Shown here: in pieces, positions 22,901 through 34,418 of the stretch | Layout of the letters: each line of letters opens with the position of its first letter | How positions within the stretch are numbered: the stretch's first letter is position 1 | Origin: Cochliopodium minus | Taxonomy: Eukaryota; Discosea; Himatismenida; Cochliopodiidae | Assembly (NCBI GenBank): GCA_024220525.1 | Contig: JAMYWO010000210.1 | Location: 1 to 42,551, forward strand | Direction of reading: 5' to 3' | Length of the DNA stretch: 42,551 nt | Notes under the pieces: model-generated | The model's input: the letters and a program-made list of their open reading frames with translations, nothing else | What the model was told of the DNA's origin: nothing | The model's database searches: none | Made by a program: the position numbers and the translations under genes

Positions 22901-23180
22901 AAAATTAATTCTTTAGACAAACACAGAAGAACACCTCTCCATCATTTGTTTTATCTCAATTTTTCTTTGTCAAATAACGTACTTTCAAAACTAATTTTTT
23001 TCATATTTTTATTTTTTATTTCATTTTTTCATACAAATGTTTAGAACCTTTTTGGATCTGCATTAACATCTTATGATATTCACAATGATAATTTCGTGAG
23101 AAAATTGGACATCTTGGTGGATGCTGGAGCAGACTGTTCCATCACTGACAAGCTCAAAAACAGTGTTTTTCACATGTTGT
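19935..23180 (+). CDS. Leucine-rich-repeat and ankyrin-repeat protein (3' end unresolved)
   Basis: Eleven exons are supported: 19935-20081, 20139-20414, 20485-21136, 21247-21428, 21495-21537, 21615-21673, 21805-22066, 22136-22276, 22350-22664, 22782-22978 and 23045-23180. Together they encode about 803 residues. The start resembles an F-box-like leader (SSENIWRKVSIQKYNHFLPS). LRR units follow (YLIQLDLSSS, VRVLNLGNSKF, LKVLDLSESSF). From exon 4 ankyrin repeats take over (GITPLMLAAYYSDFKLVVRF, NGLTPLHVATTRSEPTFLKY, RRTPLHHLF). Such proteins are adaptors, perhaps for ubiquitin ligases; substrate unknown. After 23180 a donor (GTAAGA) is followed by an A/T microsatellite and a lone N at 23344, so the last exon may be missing or damaged by assembly. 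Read without splicing, the frame would stop at 23242. It faces another ankyrin gene tail to tail. Confidence 0.8.
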
Positions 23181-23269
23181 GTAAGAAAAATAAAAATTAT
23201 AAATCTACAAAAATAAAATATAATATAAAATATAATCAATAAAAAATACAAAAAATTATAAAATAAAAA

Positions 23270-23343
23270 TAAAAAATAAAAAATAAAAAATAAAAAATAA
23301 AAAATAAAAAACAAAAAACAAAAAATAAAAAATAAAAAATAAA
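23270..23343. repeat. A/T heptamer microsatellite ending at an N base
   Basis: Ten or so consecutive A6T or A6C heptamers run directly into an ambiguous base at 23344. The unit is the same as at the left edge of the window. Confidence 0.9.
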
Positions 23344-23435
23344 NACATGAAAATCTCAAAGACAAAATCATTCAAACAGGAATGATTTTCAATCTGAGAT
23401 TTGATGGATCAAGTGAGAAGGGATTTAATTTAAAA

Positions 23436-26219
23436 TCAAATGATGAAATTGAAAAAAGAAAATATACTTTTATTTTTGGGGTGGTACTCATGTAAATATT
23501 TGAAAGTCTCGAGGTCAATGAATTCATTGCAGGCAGCATAGTGGATAGGGAAAAATCCGTCGATGTCTTGTAAATCGTATTGTTTGATGAAACTAAAGAA
23601 AAAATAAATTTTTAAAAAAATGAAATTAAAAAAAAAAAATGAAATTAAAAAAAAAATGTGTTAAAAAAATAAAAAATAAAAATAAAATAAAAATAAAATA
23701 AAAAAAATGTTTAAAAAATTAAATGAAAAATGAATGTTTTAAAATTTTTTAAAAAAGAACTTATGAAGAAATTCATTCAAATAAAATAAATTTTAAATTT
23801 TTTTGTTAGTCTTAATCAGTTAAATTTCTAATAAAATTCAAATTTTTTTTTCGGAATTCTTAAAACCAAAAAAAAATTTAAAGAAATTGATTATTATATA
23901 CATTTTTAGCTTTTCTATTGTCACCGTTTCACAATATGCCAAGTAATGCAAGGGTGTCTGTTGACTTTGATTTTTGTACCTTCCTTGAATTTCTTCACTT
24001 GAAATTACCTCTCCAAAGAAGATTTGAAGGATTCTTAACATTTCTGGTAAAAAATTGAAAAATATTAAGAAAAAAAAATAAAAAAAAAATCATAAAAAAA
24101 ATAAAAAAATATTTAAAAATTAATGAAAAAATAAAAAAATATTTTAAAAAAATTTTTAGTAAAAATAAGAACTTTTTAAATTAAATTGAAAAATTAAAAA
24201 TTTTTATTAGTGAAGTACAATTTGGATTGGCACATGCATAGTGCAAGAAATTGTGAGTTTCTTCTTCTGTATAAAAAAGTTGATCTGAACTTATTTTCTT
24301 CATCTCCTTAAAAAGTTCCAGGTTGATGTTATCATTATTGCACAAGAGATCCACTATTAAAAAAAAAATGATTTTCAAAAAAAAAATTTGAAAAAAAAAT
24401 GTGAACAAAAAAAAATATTGAGAAATTAAAAAATATTTAGAAATTAAAAAATATTTAAAAAAATATTAAAAAATGTGAATTAATTTTAATTTTACAAGGT
24501 GAAATTTCGCATTTATCTTGGAATTCCGGCTTAGTAAGCTCCCTCAACATGGAAGGTGTCAATTTTGGATTTAATAAGGCTTTTTCCATAAAAGAGTGCT
24601 CTGTGGTCAAAAAAAAAAAAATTCAAAAAATAAGAAAAAATGAAATTATTTAAAAATAAAAATAAAAAAAAATCAAAAAAAAAAATTTAAAAAAAAAATA
24701 AATTCAAACAAGAAAAAATGAAATTATTTAAAAATAAAAAATAAAAAATCAAAAAAAAAAAAAATAAAAATAAAAAATAAAAAAATTTTTTACGACCATC
24801 CACCGGAGCTCCATTTTCAAGCAAATATCTTACAAATTGAATGTCAAAATTTTTGTTTTGGCAGTAAAAATGAAGAGCGCCGACCCCATTCTTGTCCTTC
24901 GAAGAAAGATCAACTCCCTTTTCTTTCAAAGTTATGAGCATGTTCATTGTAAAATTTTGGTTGCTTAAAAGGTTAAAAGTTCCGCACAATAAATCTTCTT
25001 CCTCGAGAGGTGTTTCTGAATTGAGAAAGAGATCTAACAACCCTTTTTTTATTTTGGAATAAATGTTAACGAGTTTTTAATTTAAAAAAAATTGTGATAA
25101 TAAAAAAAAATTTGTCTACTTCAAAAATATAAATATAAAAAAAAAATAAAATAAAAAAAAAAATAAAAATAAAAAAATAAGAATCAAAAAAATTAAAAAA
25201 AATAAAAAAAAATCAAAAAAAAAATAAAAAAAATGAAAAAAATTATACTTTGATCAAATTGTTCATTTCGAGTAGCATAATAAAAAGGAGTTAGAAATTT
25301 ATATTTATTAGGATCAGCCTTGTTATCTAACAAAAACTTGAGATATTCATAGTCGTAGCTGTCTTGTTTTGTGAGGTAAAGTAGTAAAGGAGTTTCCATA
25401 TCACGATCTAATTTGTTGATTTCCCCTTTCATTTCTAGCAAATATTTGGTTATTTCTATTTAAAAATAATAATTAATTAAATAAAAAAATGATAATTCAT
25501 TTTAAAAAAAGAAAATATACAATTAAATAAAAAAATATTTTTAAAATTCTAAAAAAAAAACAAACAAACAAAAAATTAAAAAAAAATGGAAAATGAAAAA
25601 ATTTAAAAATGGAAAGTTGGATTGAAATTAATTAAAATAAAAAATAAAAAAAATTTGCAAGATAAAAAAATCTAACAAATTACCAAATTTATTTTCATTA
25701 TTTGATGAACAAATATAATGCAAAGGGCTCCACTTAAACATGTTTTCAGAATTTACATCACATTTTAAATCTACCAATGTTTTTATCCAAGTAATTTCAG
25801 TGTTGACATTGTCGCAACTCAACAAAAGGGCATTATTTTTCTCGTTGTCTATCAGATTAATATCGGCTGGATTAAAAAAAAAAAATTAATTTAAATATTT
25901 TTCAAGAATATTTTTAAATTCCGTAAAAAAAAATTATAGTGCCTTTCAATTCAATGATCTCTTTGAGTATTTCACTTCCTATATTTACATTCTCGCATAA
26001 ATACAAGAATGGTGTCTTTCCTATTTCATTTTGGCTGTTTATGTGAATATTGGAATCATTATCGAGGATATATCTGATGATAGGCACATTTATAGAATCA
26101 TACAGGTGGCATATATAATGCAAAAGATGGGAAGATTGGGCTTCTATATCAGTGGGAAATTCTTTTTTAAAATCTTCAAATTTGACCATCAATTTTGAGC
26201 ATTCCTTCCCAAAATCCAT
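23436..26219 (-). CDS. Ankyrin-repeat protein
   Basis: Exons on the minus strand are 26219-25943, 25866-25684, 25455-25249, 25042-24797, 24600-24496, 24353-about 24208, 24043-23902 and 23592-23436. All internal introns but one are phase 1 and join ankyrin units in frame. Examples are HLLHYICHLYDSINVPIIRY, KWSPLHYICSSNNENKF, METPLLLYLTKQDSYDYEYL, GVGALHFYCQNKNFDIQFVR, QTPLHYLAYCETVTIEKLK and GFFPIHYAACNEF. At least seven divergent repeats are present and no other domain is seen. The first intron starts with GC (25942-25941). No GT or GC donor in the right phase could be found for the sixth exon. A possible 5'UTR acceptor (CAG) lies just before the ATG. Role: protein-interaction scaffold, partner unknown. 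Confidence 0.75.
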
Positions 26220-26352
26220 AATCCAATCTGAAAAAAGACTTCAAATTTTTTTTAATTTTTTTTATTATTTTTTTTATTTTTTTTAATTAAGTTTCATAAC
26301 AAAAAATTTTATTTATTTGTTTTTCTGAGATGTTCCAAAAACATACATTCCT

Positions 26353-28536
26353 TTATTTGTGGTTTTGATCAGAAGGATCAGACTGAGAGAGCTGAGAGAG
26401 TTGTGAAAGTTGAGAGAGCTGAGTAAGTTGACTATCATCACCACCATTATTATTGACATGAGACAAACTTTCATTGTTATCGTGAAGAGGATGATTTACT
26501 GTAAGAATATTGTTCGCATTATTGTTGGGGTTGTTGGAGAGGCTGATGAGGGGGTTGGAATCGGATTTGTGGGAGGGTTCGTTCCAAGGGACGGTGAAGG
26601 GGGAGAGGGGCACATAGGGGGTAGTGAGGTTATGAGGAAAGGAGAGTGTGGTGTTGCCCAAACTCTCAGAATTGAATGTGTTATTATTGTTGTCCGAGTT
26701 ATATGTACTTTCAAAAAAATAAAATTTAAAAAATTTAATCTAATTTGGAAAAAGAAATTTAAAAAACAAATTTTAATTTAATAAAAGAAACTTAAATTTT
26801 AAATTTAATAAAAATAATAATATGTTAATAAAAAGAAAATTACTTGTTAAAATTTAAAAAACTATTGGTTGGAGTATTCAATCCGAAAGAAGGGGTGAAC
26901 GAAGTGGTATTAGTCAAAAAAGAATTGGTGTTTAAGTTGTTGTGGTTCATGGAATCTTTTTTTTTTATTTCAAAAAAATAAATAAATCAAACGATAAAAA
27001 AAAAACTACCATTGACAATGTTGGAAGTATTAATGACATTGTTGTTATTGGCAGCCTCAGTGAAAGAGAATCTACAAAAAAAAATTTGAAAAAAAAATTT
27101 TTTTTTAACAAAAATGAATTACAGTATAGAAGAAAAAGGTGTGTTGAGGTTGTTCGTAGAAGAAGTGTTCTGAAAACCAGTAAGATTACTATTGGTCCCA
27201 GTTTTAAGACCCCATTCCTCCTTTTCACCTGTAAAAATTAAAAATGAAAAACAAATGAAAAACAAAGAAAAAAAAAATTTTTCGTTACCAGTGTTGCTCC
27301 CACTCCCTACCATGGACTGCGTGACGTTAAAATTACTGAAGCTGTTGTTGGGCATGCCGATGGATCGATTGCTTTGAGAGCCTGAGCCCTCTTGCGAGAG
27401 AGAAAGAGGGGGGACAACGTTTCCTTTCTTCTTTTGGGCCTTTTTTCTGCCGCCTCCACTCCTGTTATTATTAAAAAAAAAAAAGAAATTATGAATCCTG
27501 AGATAAGAACCATAAAATAAAGATAATTGTATAAAAAAGCAATATTACAATGGCATCGGAGATTTAATTTGATTGGGTGTGTTATTGTTGCTATTATTAT
27601 TATTGTTGATATTGTTTATGTTATTCGGATTGTTGCCATGCACAATTACACTGTTGCTCATCAGATCACCCGACGGATATTTTTGATGAGATATCTCATT
27701 GCCAGTTTTGATCCTAGAGCTGTTATTGTTGTCCACCATGAAAGACATTGTTTCTGGTCTATTCAACAAAGGATTCTCAGATATTTTGTTAGCTATTCCA
27801 TTTTTGATCCCTTCATTTTTATTCTTGAAAGAGTTGGGATTGTAGCTCTCATTGGTCTCGAAGATTGAGAAGTTGGCAAAGTTTTTGTTGGTCTCAACTA
27901 CATTTTCGTTTTTAAAGAATGTGTTTCCTTCGACAGATATCTTTCTATCTTCATTTAATACCTTTTAAAAAAATAAATAATTTATTTGGGATAATGTTAT
28001 ATTTGAATTGTGAAAGTGGATATTGAAGGGGATTTTATACATTTGAATCTATATGGTTTTTAGTTTCTACTGTGGATGTATTCTCCAATTTTTCATCTTT
28101 TTTTGTCTTTTTGTTTGTATTTTTTGCAGTTGATTTGAGTTTGGAATCTTTTTTGGGCACCTTTCTCTTTCTATTCGTCTTATTTTTGAGATTGTTATAA
28201 TCTCCATTGTCCAATACCTAATTTAATTTGACATATTTTGTTCGTTAGAATGTTTTATCCAATTTTTTTTTTCAATGATAATTATTGGCTTACTTTTAAA
28301 TCCTCAGATAATCTTAATTGATCCATAAATTCCTCATGCATTTTATCTACAGGCTTTGAAGAATAGGCAATATCCAATGTACCACCTTCATCAAATATAA
28401 CTAATGTAATATCACATCCCGTCAATATACTCAATTCTATTGTCTTTTTCAATAATCCATGCTTTCTTTTTTCATAACAAGCTTTCCTTGGTTTATCATC
28501 CTTTATTTTTTCTATGGTTACTGCAACTCTTGGCAT
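26353..28536 (-). CDS. MADS-box transcription factor with Asn-rich tail
   Basis: Eight exons (28536-28294, 28217-28041, 27961-27549, 27461-27289, 27228-27123, 27071-27010, 26955-26844, 26707-26353) give 546 residues in closed phase. Residues 1-60 are the MADS DNA-binding domain: KPRKACYEKRKHGLLKKTIE, ELSILTGCDITLVIFDEGG. The KR-HGLLKK core is conserved and LTG is SRF-like, while the rest looks MEF2-like, so the subclass is not assigned. Exon 2 is a basic, nuclear-localisation-type segment (KTNRKRKVPKK). The remainder is Asn/Ser-rich and low-complexity, ending in a Gln-Leu-Ser repeat (QLTQLSQLSQLSQLSQ), a typical activation-region composition. It regulates transcription as a dimer. A palindromic CTA(A/T)4TAG site 165 bases upstream of the ATG suggests autoregulation (inference). 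Confidence 0.88.
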
Positions 28537-28700
28537 TTTTGATCTTCTATTGATTAAATTTCAAAAATTCCTTGCGTTGGAAAATATAAGGTTAATAAAT
28601 TATATGCATATAAAAGATAGAAGCGATGTTGGGTTAATTTTTGTTTTGTTTATGAGATAATATTTTAAAATGGAATGAATCATGTTATTTATGGAAATAC

Positions 28701-28710
28701 CTATTAATAG
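28701..28710. promoter_or_regulatory. Candidate MEF2-type MADS binding site
   Basis: CTATTAATAG matches the CTA(A/T)4TAG consensus exactly. It lies in the 417-base spacer between the divergent MADS-box and carrier genes. In DNA this AT-rich chance matches occur, so the position upstream of a MADS gene is the only added support. Confidence 0.3.
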
Positions 28711-28953
28711 TAATTCAATATTTTTAAATTTATATAATTTCAATACTTTTGAATATATATTGGTGAAAAAAAAAACATTATAAACTCAATAAAAAAATAT
28801 TGTATGAATAACGACCCAAATTAAAAATTGAGGACTATATTAAATAACATAGTCCATATGAACAGAAATGCAATAGAAAAATTTTGATTATCAAAACAAA
28901 ATTCAGATAATTTTTTGGACTCAAACTTGATAATTTCAAATTTTTAAAAGGAA

Positions 28954-30164
28954 ATGAAGGAATTTGTTTGGATTGACACAGATTTATCTCAAATAATAAT
29001 GATCCTTTCAAATAAAAAAAATCACATCATGGTTGAAACAAAAGATAAAGGATTCTTTAAGAATTTTTTTACGGCTTCAGTATCTTCATCATTGGCACAA
29101 TTTATAGTATCACCATTTGAATATCTTAAAGAGAGAAATGCTTCAAAAATGACGGAAAACCTGGCCTTCTTCAAAGCTTTTAGGATGTCTTATCTTGATT
29201 ACTTTAAGAAAACCTTGAGATATTTCCCATATCAAGCCCTAAATTTTTCTCTTTATGAATTTTTCAAATCATCGTAAAATCAAAATTATTATTTGATCAA
29301 ACATTATAATAATGATCTTGCCAACCATAAAATCAATTATCATTGATCATTTATCATTTTTTCATAATTTGGATCAATTTTTTTATCTCAACATAAACTA
29401 TAATTGATCCAAATAATGATATCATGTATATGTTTAATATTGATCCTTTATCGATCATTTTTACTAACAAATTTTCAATTAATATTGAAGAAGCAAAAAT
29501 ATTTATGGGGAAAATGGATTGAGTAGTATGGTATGCGGAGCATTGGCAGGTTCAACCTCACAATTAATCTCGTATCCTTTATTTTCATTTAACACAACGA
29601 TAAGGATGAATGATAAGAGATATTATAAGAGCATGATGGATTTCTTCTATTTGAGGTATCAGGAAAATGGATTCACTGGGATCTACAAGGTATGTTTTCA
29701 ATTTTTGTCCTTCATTGATCTTCATTCTCTTAAAGTATGCAGGAATATCTGTTTTGGGAAGTGGTAAAAGATTTCTATTCAAATTTTTTTATATATTCAC
29801 TAGATAATATCAAGTACTCTGAATATATTTTCATTTGAATATAGGATTATACAGATCCATCTACTTTGGAGGATATGATTATTTGAAATCTAAATTTACA
29901 ATTGAAGACAATTTTTTTGTTGATCTCTCATTGGCTTATCTCGTAAATTGTTTGGCAGTTTTAGCAAAACTCTTCTTTGATGGAATCAAATCTGCCAAAA
30001 TTAGCAGGGGACTCAAGATGGAGTCAATGAGCTATTGGGAGTGTTACAAGTCTATTTTCAAAGAGAAAGGAGTTGCATATCTGTTCAAAGGTTTTTCGAG
30101 TTCGCCCAAAATTGTTGGTGCTTTATGTTTAGTTTTTTATCAAAATATTAAATTCAATATTTGA
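28954..30164 (+). CDS. Mitochondrial-carrier-family protein, ADP/ATP-carrier-like but degenerate
   Basis: Exons 28954-29273, 29491-29689, 29736-29763 (a 28-bp microexon) and 29845-30164 give 288 residues in closed phase. The three-repeat carrier layout is clear: FFKNFFTASVSSSLAQF with PFEYLKERN, ALAGSTSQLISYPLFSFN, and the ADP/ATP-carrier-like YAGISVLGSGLYRSIYFGGY. The Px[DE]xx[KR] signature survives only in repeat 1. Repeat 2 reads PLFSFN and repeat 3 FFDGIKSAK, so the salt-bridge network that closes the transporter is weakened. The RRRMMM signature of true ADP/ATP carriers is absent. It may be a divergent nucleotide carrier of a reduced organelle or a carrier-fold protein without transport. 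The start is uncertain: a later in-frame ATG at 29029 would remove about 25 residues. Confidence 0.78.
29363..29425. repeat. Inverted repeat inside carrier intron 1
   Basis: CATAATTTGGATCAATT and AATTGATCCAAATAATG form a 17-bp stem with one mismatch, separated by about 25 bases. A related ATAATTTGGATCAATTTT string occurs near 3710 in the Sel1-MYND intron. It may be a small dispersed hairpin element or simply intron structure. Confidence 0.45.
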
Positions 30165-30432
30165 TTAATTATTTTGATAAATTATTTTCAAAATTAATTA
30201 AAATTTTGGTAAGAATACTCTTATATCTTAATGAGAAGGAACAAAATATTTTGTTGGAAACTTCAACAAATTTATTTAATTTTTCAAACAAATTTCAATA
30301 ATAAAGATAATTTAATCAATTTTTTTTTCACCTATTTTGATTTCAACAAATTCAAAAGATGATTATAAAATGATTTTAAATTGATTTTGAATACAACATT
30401 TTTATTAATTTACAAAAGAACATTATTGTTAA
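30165..30432. other. Convergent spacer between carrier and second split collagen gene
   Basis: 268 bases of AT-rich sequence with no open frame or recognisable site. Presumably it contains the 3' processing signals of both genes. Confidence 0.5.
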
Positions 30433-32187
<1,755 letters not shown>

Positions 32188-32726
32188 GCAACCACATCTT
32201 TTCATTTTTTGGGAAGAATACTTACTCACGGTTAAATTCTGTTCACAAAATTTACTTTAAGAATTTTTTGAACTTCCAAGGAAACGAGACGGGAACGGTT
32301 GTTAATGAGTGGATAACCCTTAAAACGTACAACTTTCTTACTAAAAGGACTGTTGTTTCTTCTTGTTACTTTAACGGTTCTGTTTATTTTTTTGGCGGGT
32401 TTTCTGATTTGACATATGAAGGCAAGAAAAAATAAAAAATAAAATAAAATAAAAAAATAAATTCAAAATAATTAAAACAAAATAAAAATAAAATAATAAA
32501 TAATAAAAAAATAATAAAAAAAATTAAAATAAAATAATTTACAGGAAATTTGGCTATGTACCCAGTTTATTGGAACGTCAACAACCACCATTTCTGCAAC
32601 GAGACTGTCAAAACCCGTGTCACAACGATCCTCAATTTTTCTAAAGTTTCAAGACTATTAAAGATGATTCCTCGTAGATTATTGTTAGACATCATTGAGT
32701 TATCGGAATTTCTTTTATTATGTTAA
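32188..32726 (+). CDS. Kelch-repeat protein, C-terminal fragment
   Basis: Exons 32188-32421 and 32545-32726 join in phase across a GC-AG intron (donor GCAAG). The first encodes two kelch blades: GNHIFSFFGKNTYSRLNSVH, then NEWITLKTYN and YFNGSVYFFGGFSDL. The second encodes a 60-residue C-terminal tail ending in SEFLLLC and TAA. There is no start codon. The acceptor at 32187 shows that upstream exons existed, but only A/T repeats and an N lie before it. Kelch propellers bind partner proteins. It is a paralogue of the kelch gene at the right edge, but the visible blades are not closely similar. Confidence 0.68.
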
Positions 32727-32804
32727 TGAATTTCTGCACATAAAATGTAAAATTTGAAAAATAATCAAAATAAATGGCATATTTGGAATATTTAATTGAT
32801 TTAT

Positions 32805-34046
32805 TTATTTGTGAAGTTTTGTTTTTTTGGTTTGTTTTTTTGTATCAAATTCTTGGGCATTTTCCACGTTTCTCTTGTTCATTTTCAGATCAACATCGTC
32901 TTTATTGATCGAAAAAAAGAAAACGATTAACTTCATCAAAGGACGAGGGAGCTTAATATGCAACTTTTCTTTGCGTGAAAAAAAAACTTTGCAACACAAA
33001 AAAAATATGTTAACTCGAATTCTAAACTCTTTTGAATAAAAATGATGATTATTTTCGTTCCACAAGGATCCCTTAGTTTCTTTTTGAAAAATTAATTGCA
33101 AAAAGGGAGATTCTTCTTCTGATATTCTTTCTTTTAAATATTGAACTTCTTTTTTCTGTTCTGTTAAACAGTCAAAGTCAAAACAAAGAAAACGTTTCAT
33201 GGCAATTAAAGCGCTTTCTTTGGCGGATTTCGGAAGCAATATTGGATTTTCCCCAAAAAATGCTTTCAAGTGTTGGAGGAAATAAAAAAAGGGAGTATTT
33301 CCATTGTTGTCTAGAGAAATTTTAAAGAAATTTTAAAAAATTGTTTAAAACAATTTTGACAAAAAAATTAAAAAATACCAAAATCATTTAGAGATTCTTC
33401 ATGTTCTGCCAAAAGCGAAAAGTGATTAGCTTTTATTTCCCTAGAAAAAAAGAGTAAATGAAAAAGGCCCATCCCACCATTGGTCAAAGATTTCTTGTGG
33501 TTCTCCCTTTCAAGTTTTTTGAGCTCAAAATAATTCTGTGGGTTAGAGAGAAAAGGTTCAATGAAGAAATCAATTGATTCTCTTTTGTATCGGAAGGAAT
33601 AATCTTTTTTTGAATTTAAAGAAAAAAAATAAAAGAAAAAAAAATCAAATAAATCAGTTTTTATTTTTATTTTTATTTTTACTTTTATTTTTTATTTTTA
33701 TATTTTTATTTTTATTTTTTTTTTATTTTTATTATTTCTTATTTGGTGATTTTATAATTTTTGATCTTTATTTAGAACCAAAACTTCTATTTTGCCAAAT
33801 TTTGGTCACCGAAATTTATTTTTTTAATTAATTATTTATTATTTTATTGTTTTTATTTTATTTTTATTTTCACATTATTTTTTATATTTATATTTATTTT
33901 TATATTTTATTTACTGTGGTCAAAATGATAATGTGGCAATAAGTAGTAAATAAGTTCGGCTCTTTTTTGGGGGTTAGATTTTGGAGTACAAGCTAGATCA
34001 AAGAGCGATCCAATTGACTGGTATGAGAGAATTTCTTTCACGGGGG
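32805..34046 (-). CDS. Ankyrin-type repeat protein, 3' fragment
   Basis: Exons 34046-33915, 33603-33379 and 33310-32805 join in frame. Ankyrin-like helices are visible: SIGSLFDLACTPKSNPQKRA, TNGGMGLFHLLFFSREIKAN and DNNGNTPFFYFLQHL. A basic, non-repeat tail ends KKQTKKTKLHK. The first exon needs one preceding base to be in frame and no start codon lies nearby. Just upstream is an A/T repeat with a lone N at 34207, and beyond it Hen1 ends in a different phase, so the two are not one gene. The 5' end is therefore missing. Confidence 0.62.
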
Positions 34047-34207
34047 CTGTAAAATGAAAAATGAAAAATTATATAAAAAAATAATAAAATTAAAAAAAAA
34101 AAAATATAAAAATATAAAAATATAAAATAATTTAAATAAAAAATGATAAATAAAAAATAAAAAATGAAATAAAAAATAATAATAAAAAAAAAAAAAAATT
34201 AATTTAN

Positions 34208-34290
34208 TATTATTTATTATTTATTATTTATTATTTATTATTTATTATTTATTATTTATTATTTATTATTTATTATTTATTATTCATTAT
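34208..34290. repeat. TTATTTA heptamer microsatellite next to an N base
   Basis: About eleven tandem TTATTTA units begin one base after the ambiguous position 34207. It is the same heptamer class as the other intronic microsatellites, in the complementary orientation and with a slightly different unit. Confidence 0.9.
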
Positions 34291-34418
34291 TTTTTATTTT
34301 TTATTTATTTAAAAAAAGGACTTTTTATTTTTTCTTTTTTATTATTTATTTATTTTTTATTTTTATTTTTGGATTTTTGATTTTATTATTTTGATTATAT
34401 TTTTTATTGTTATTTTAC

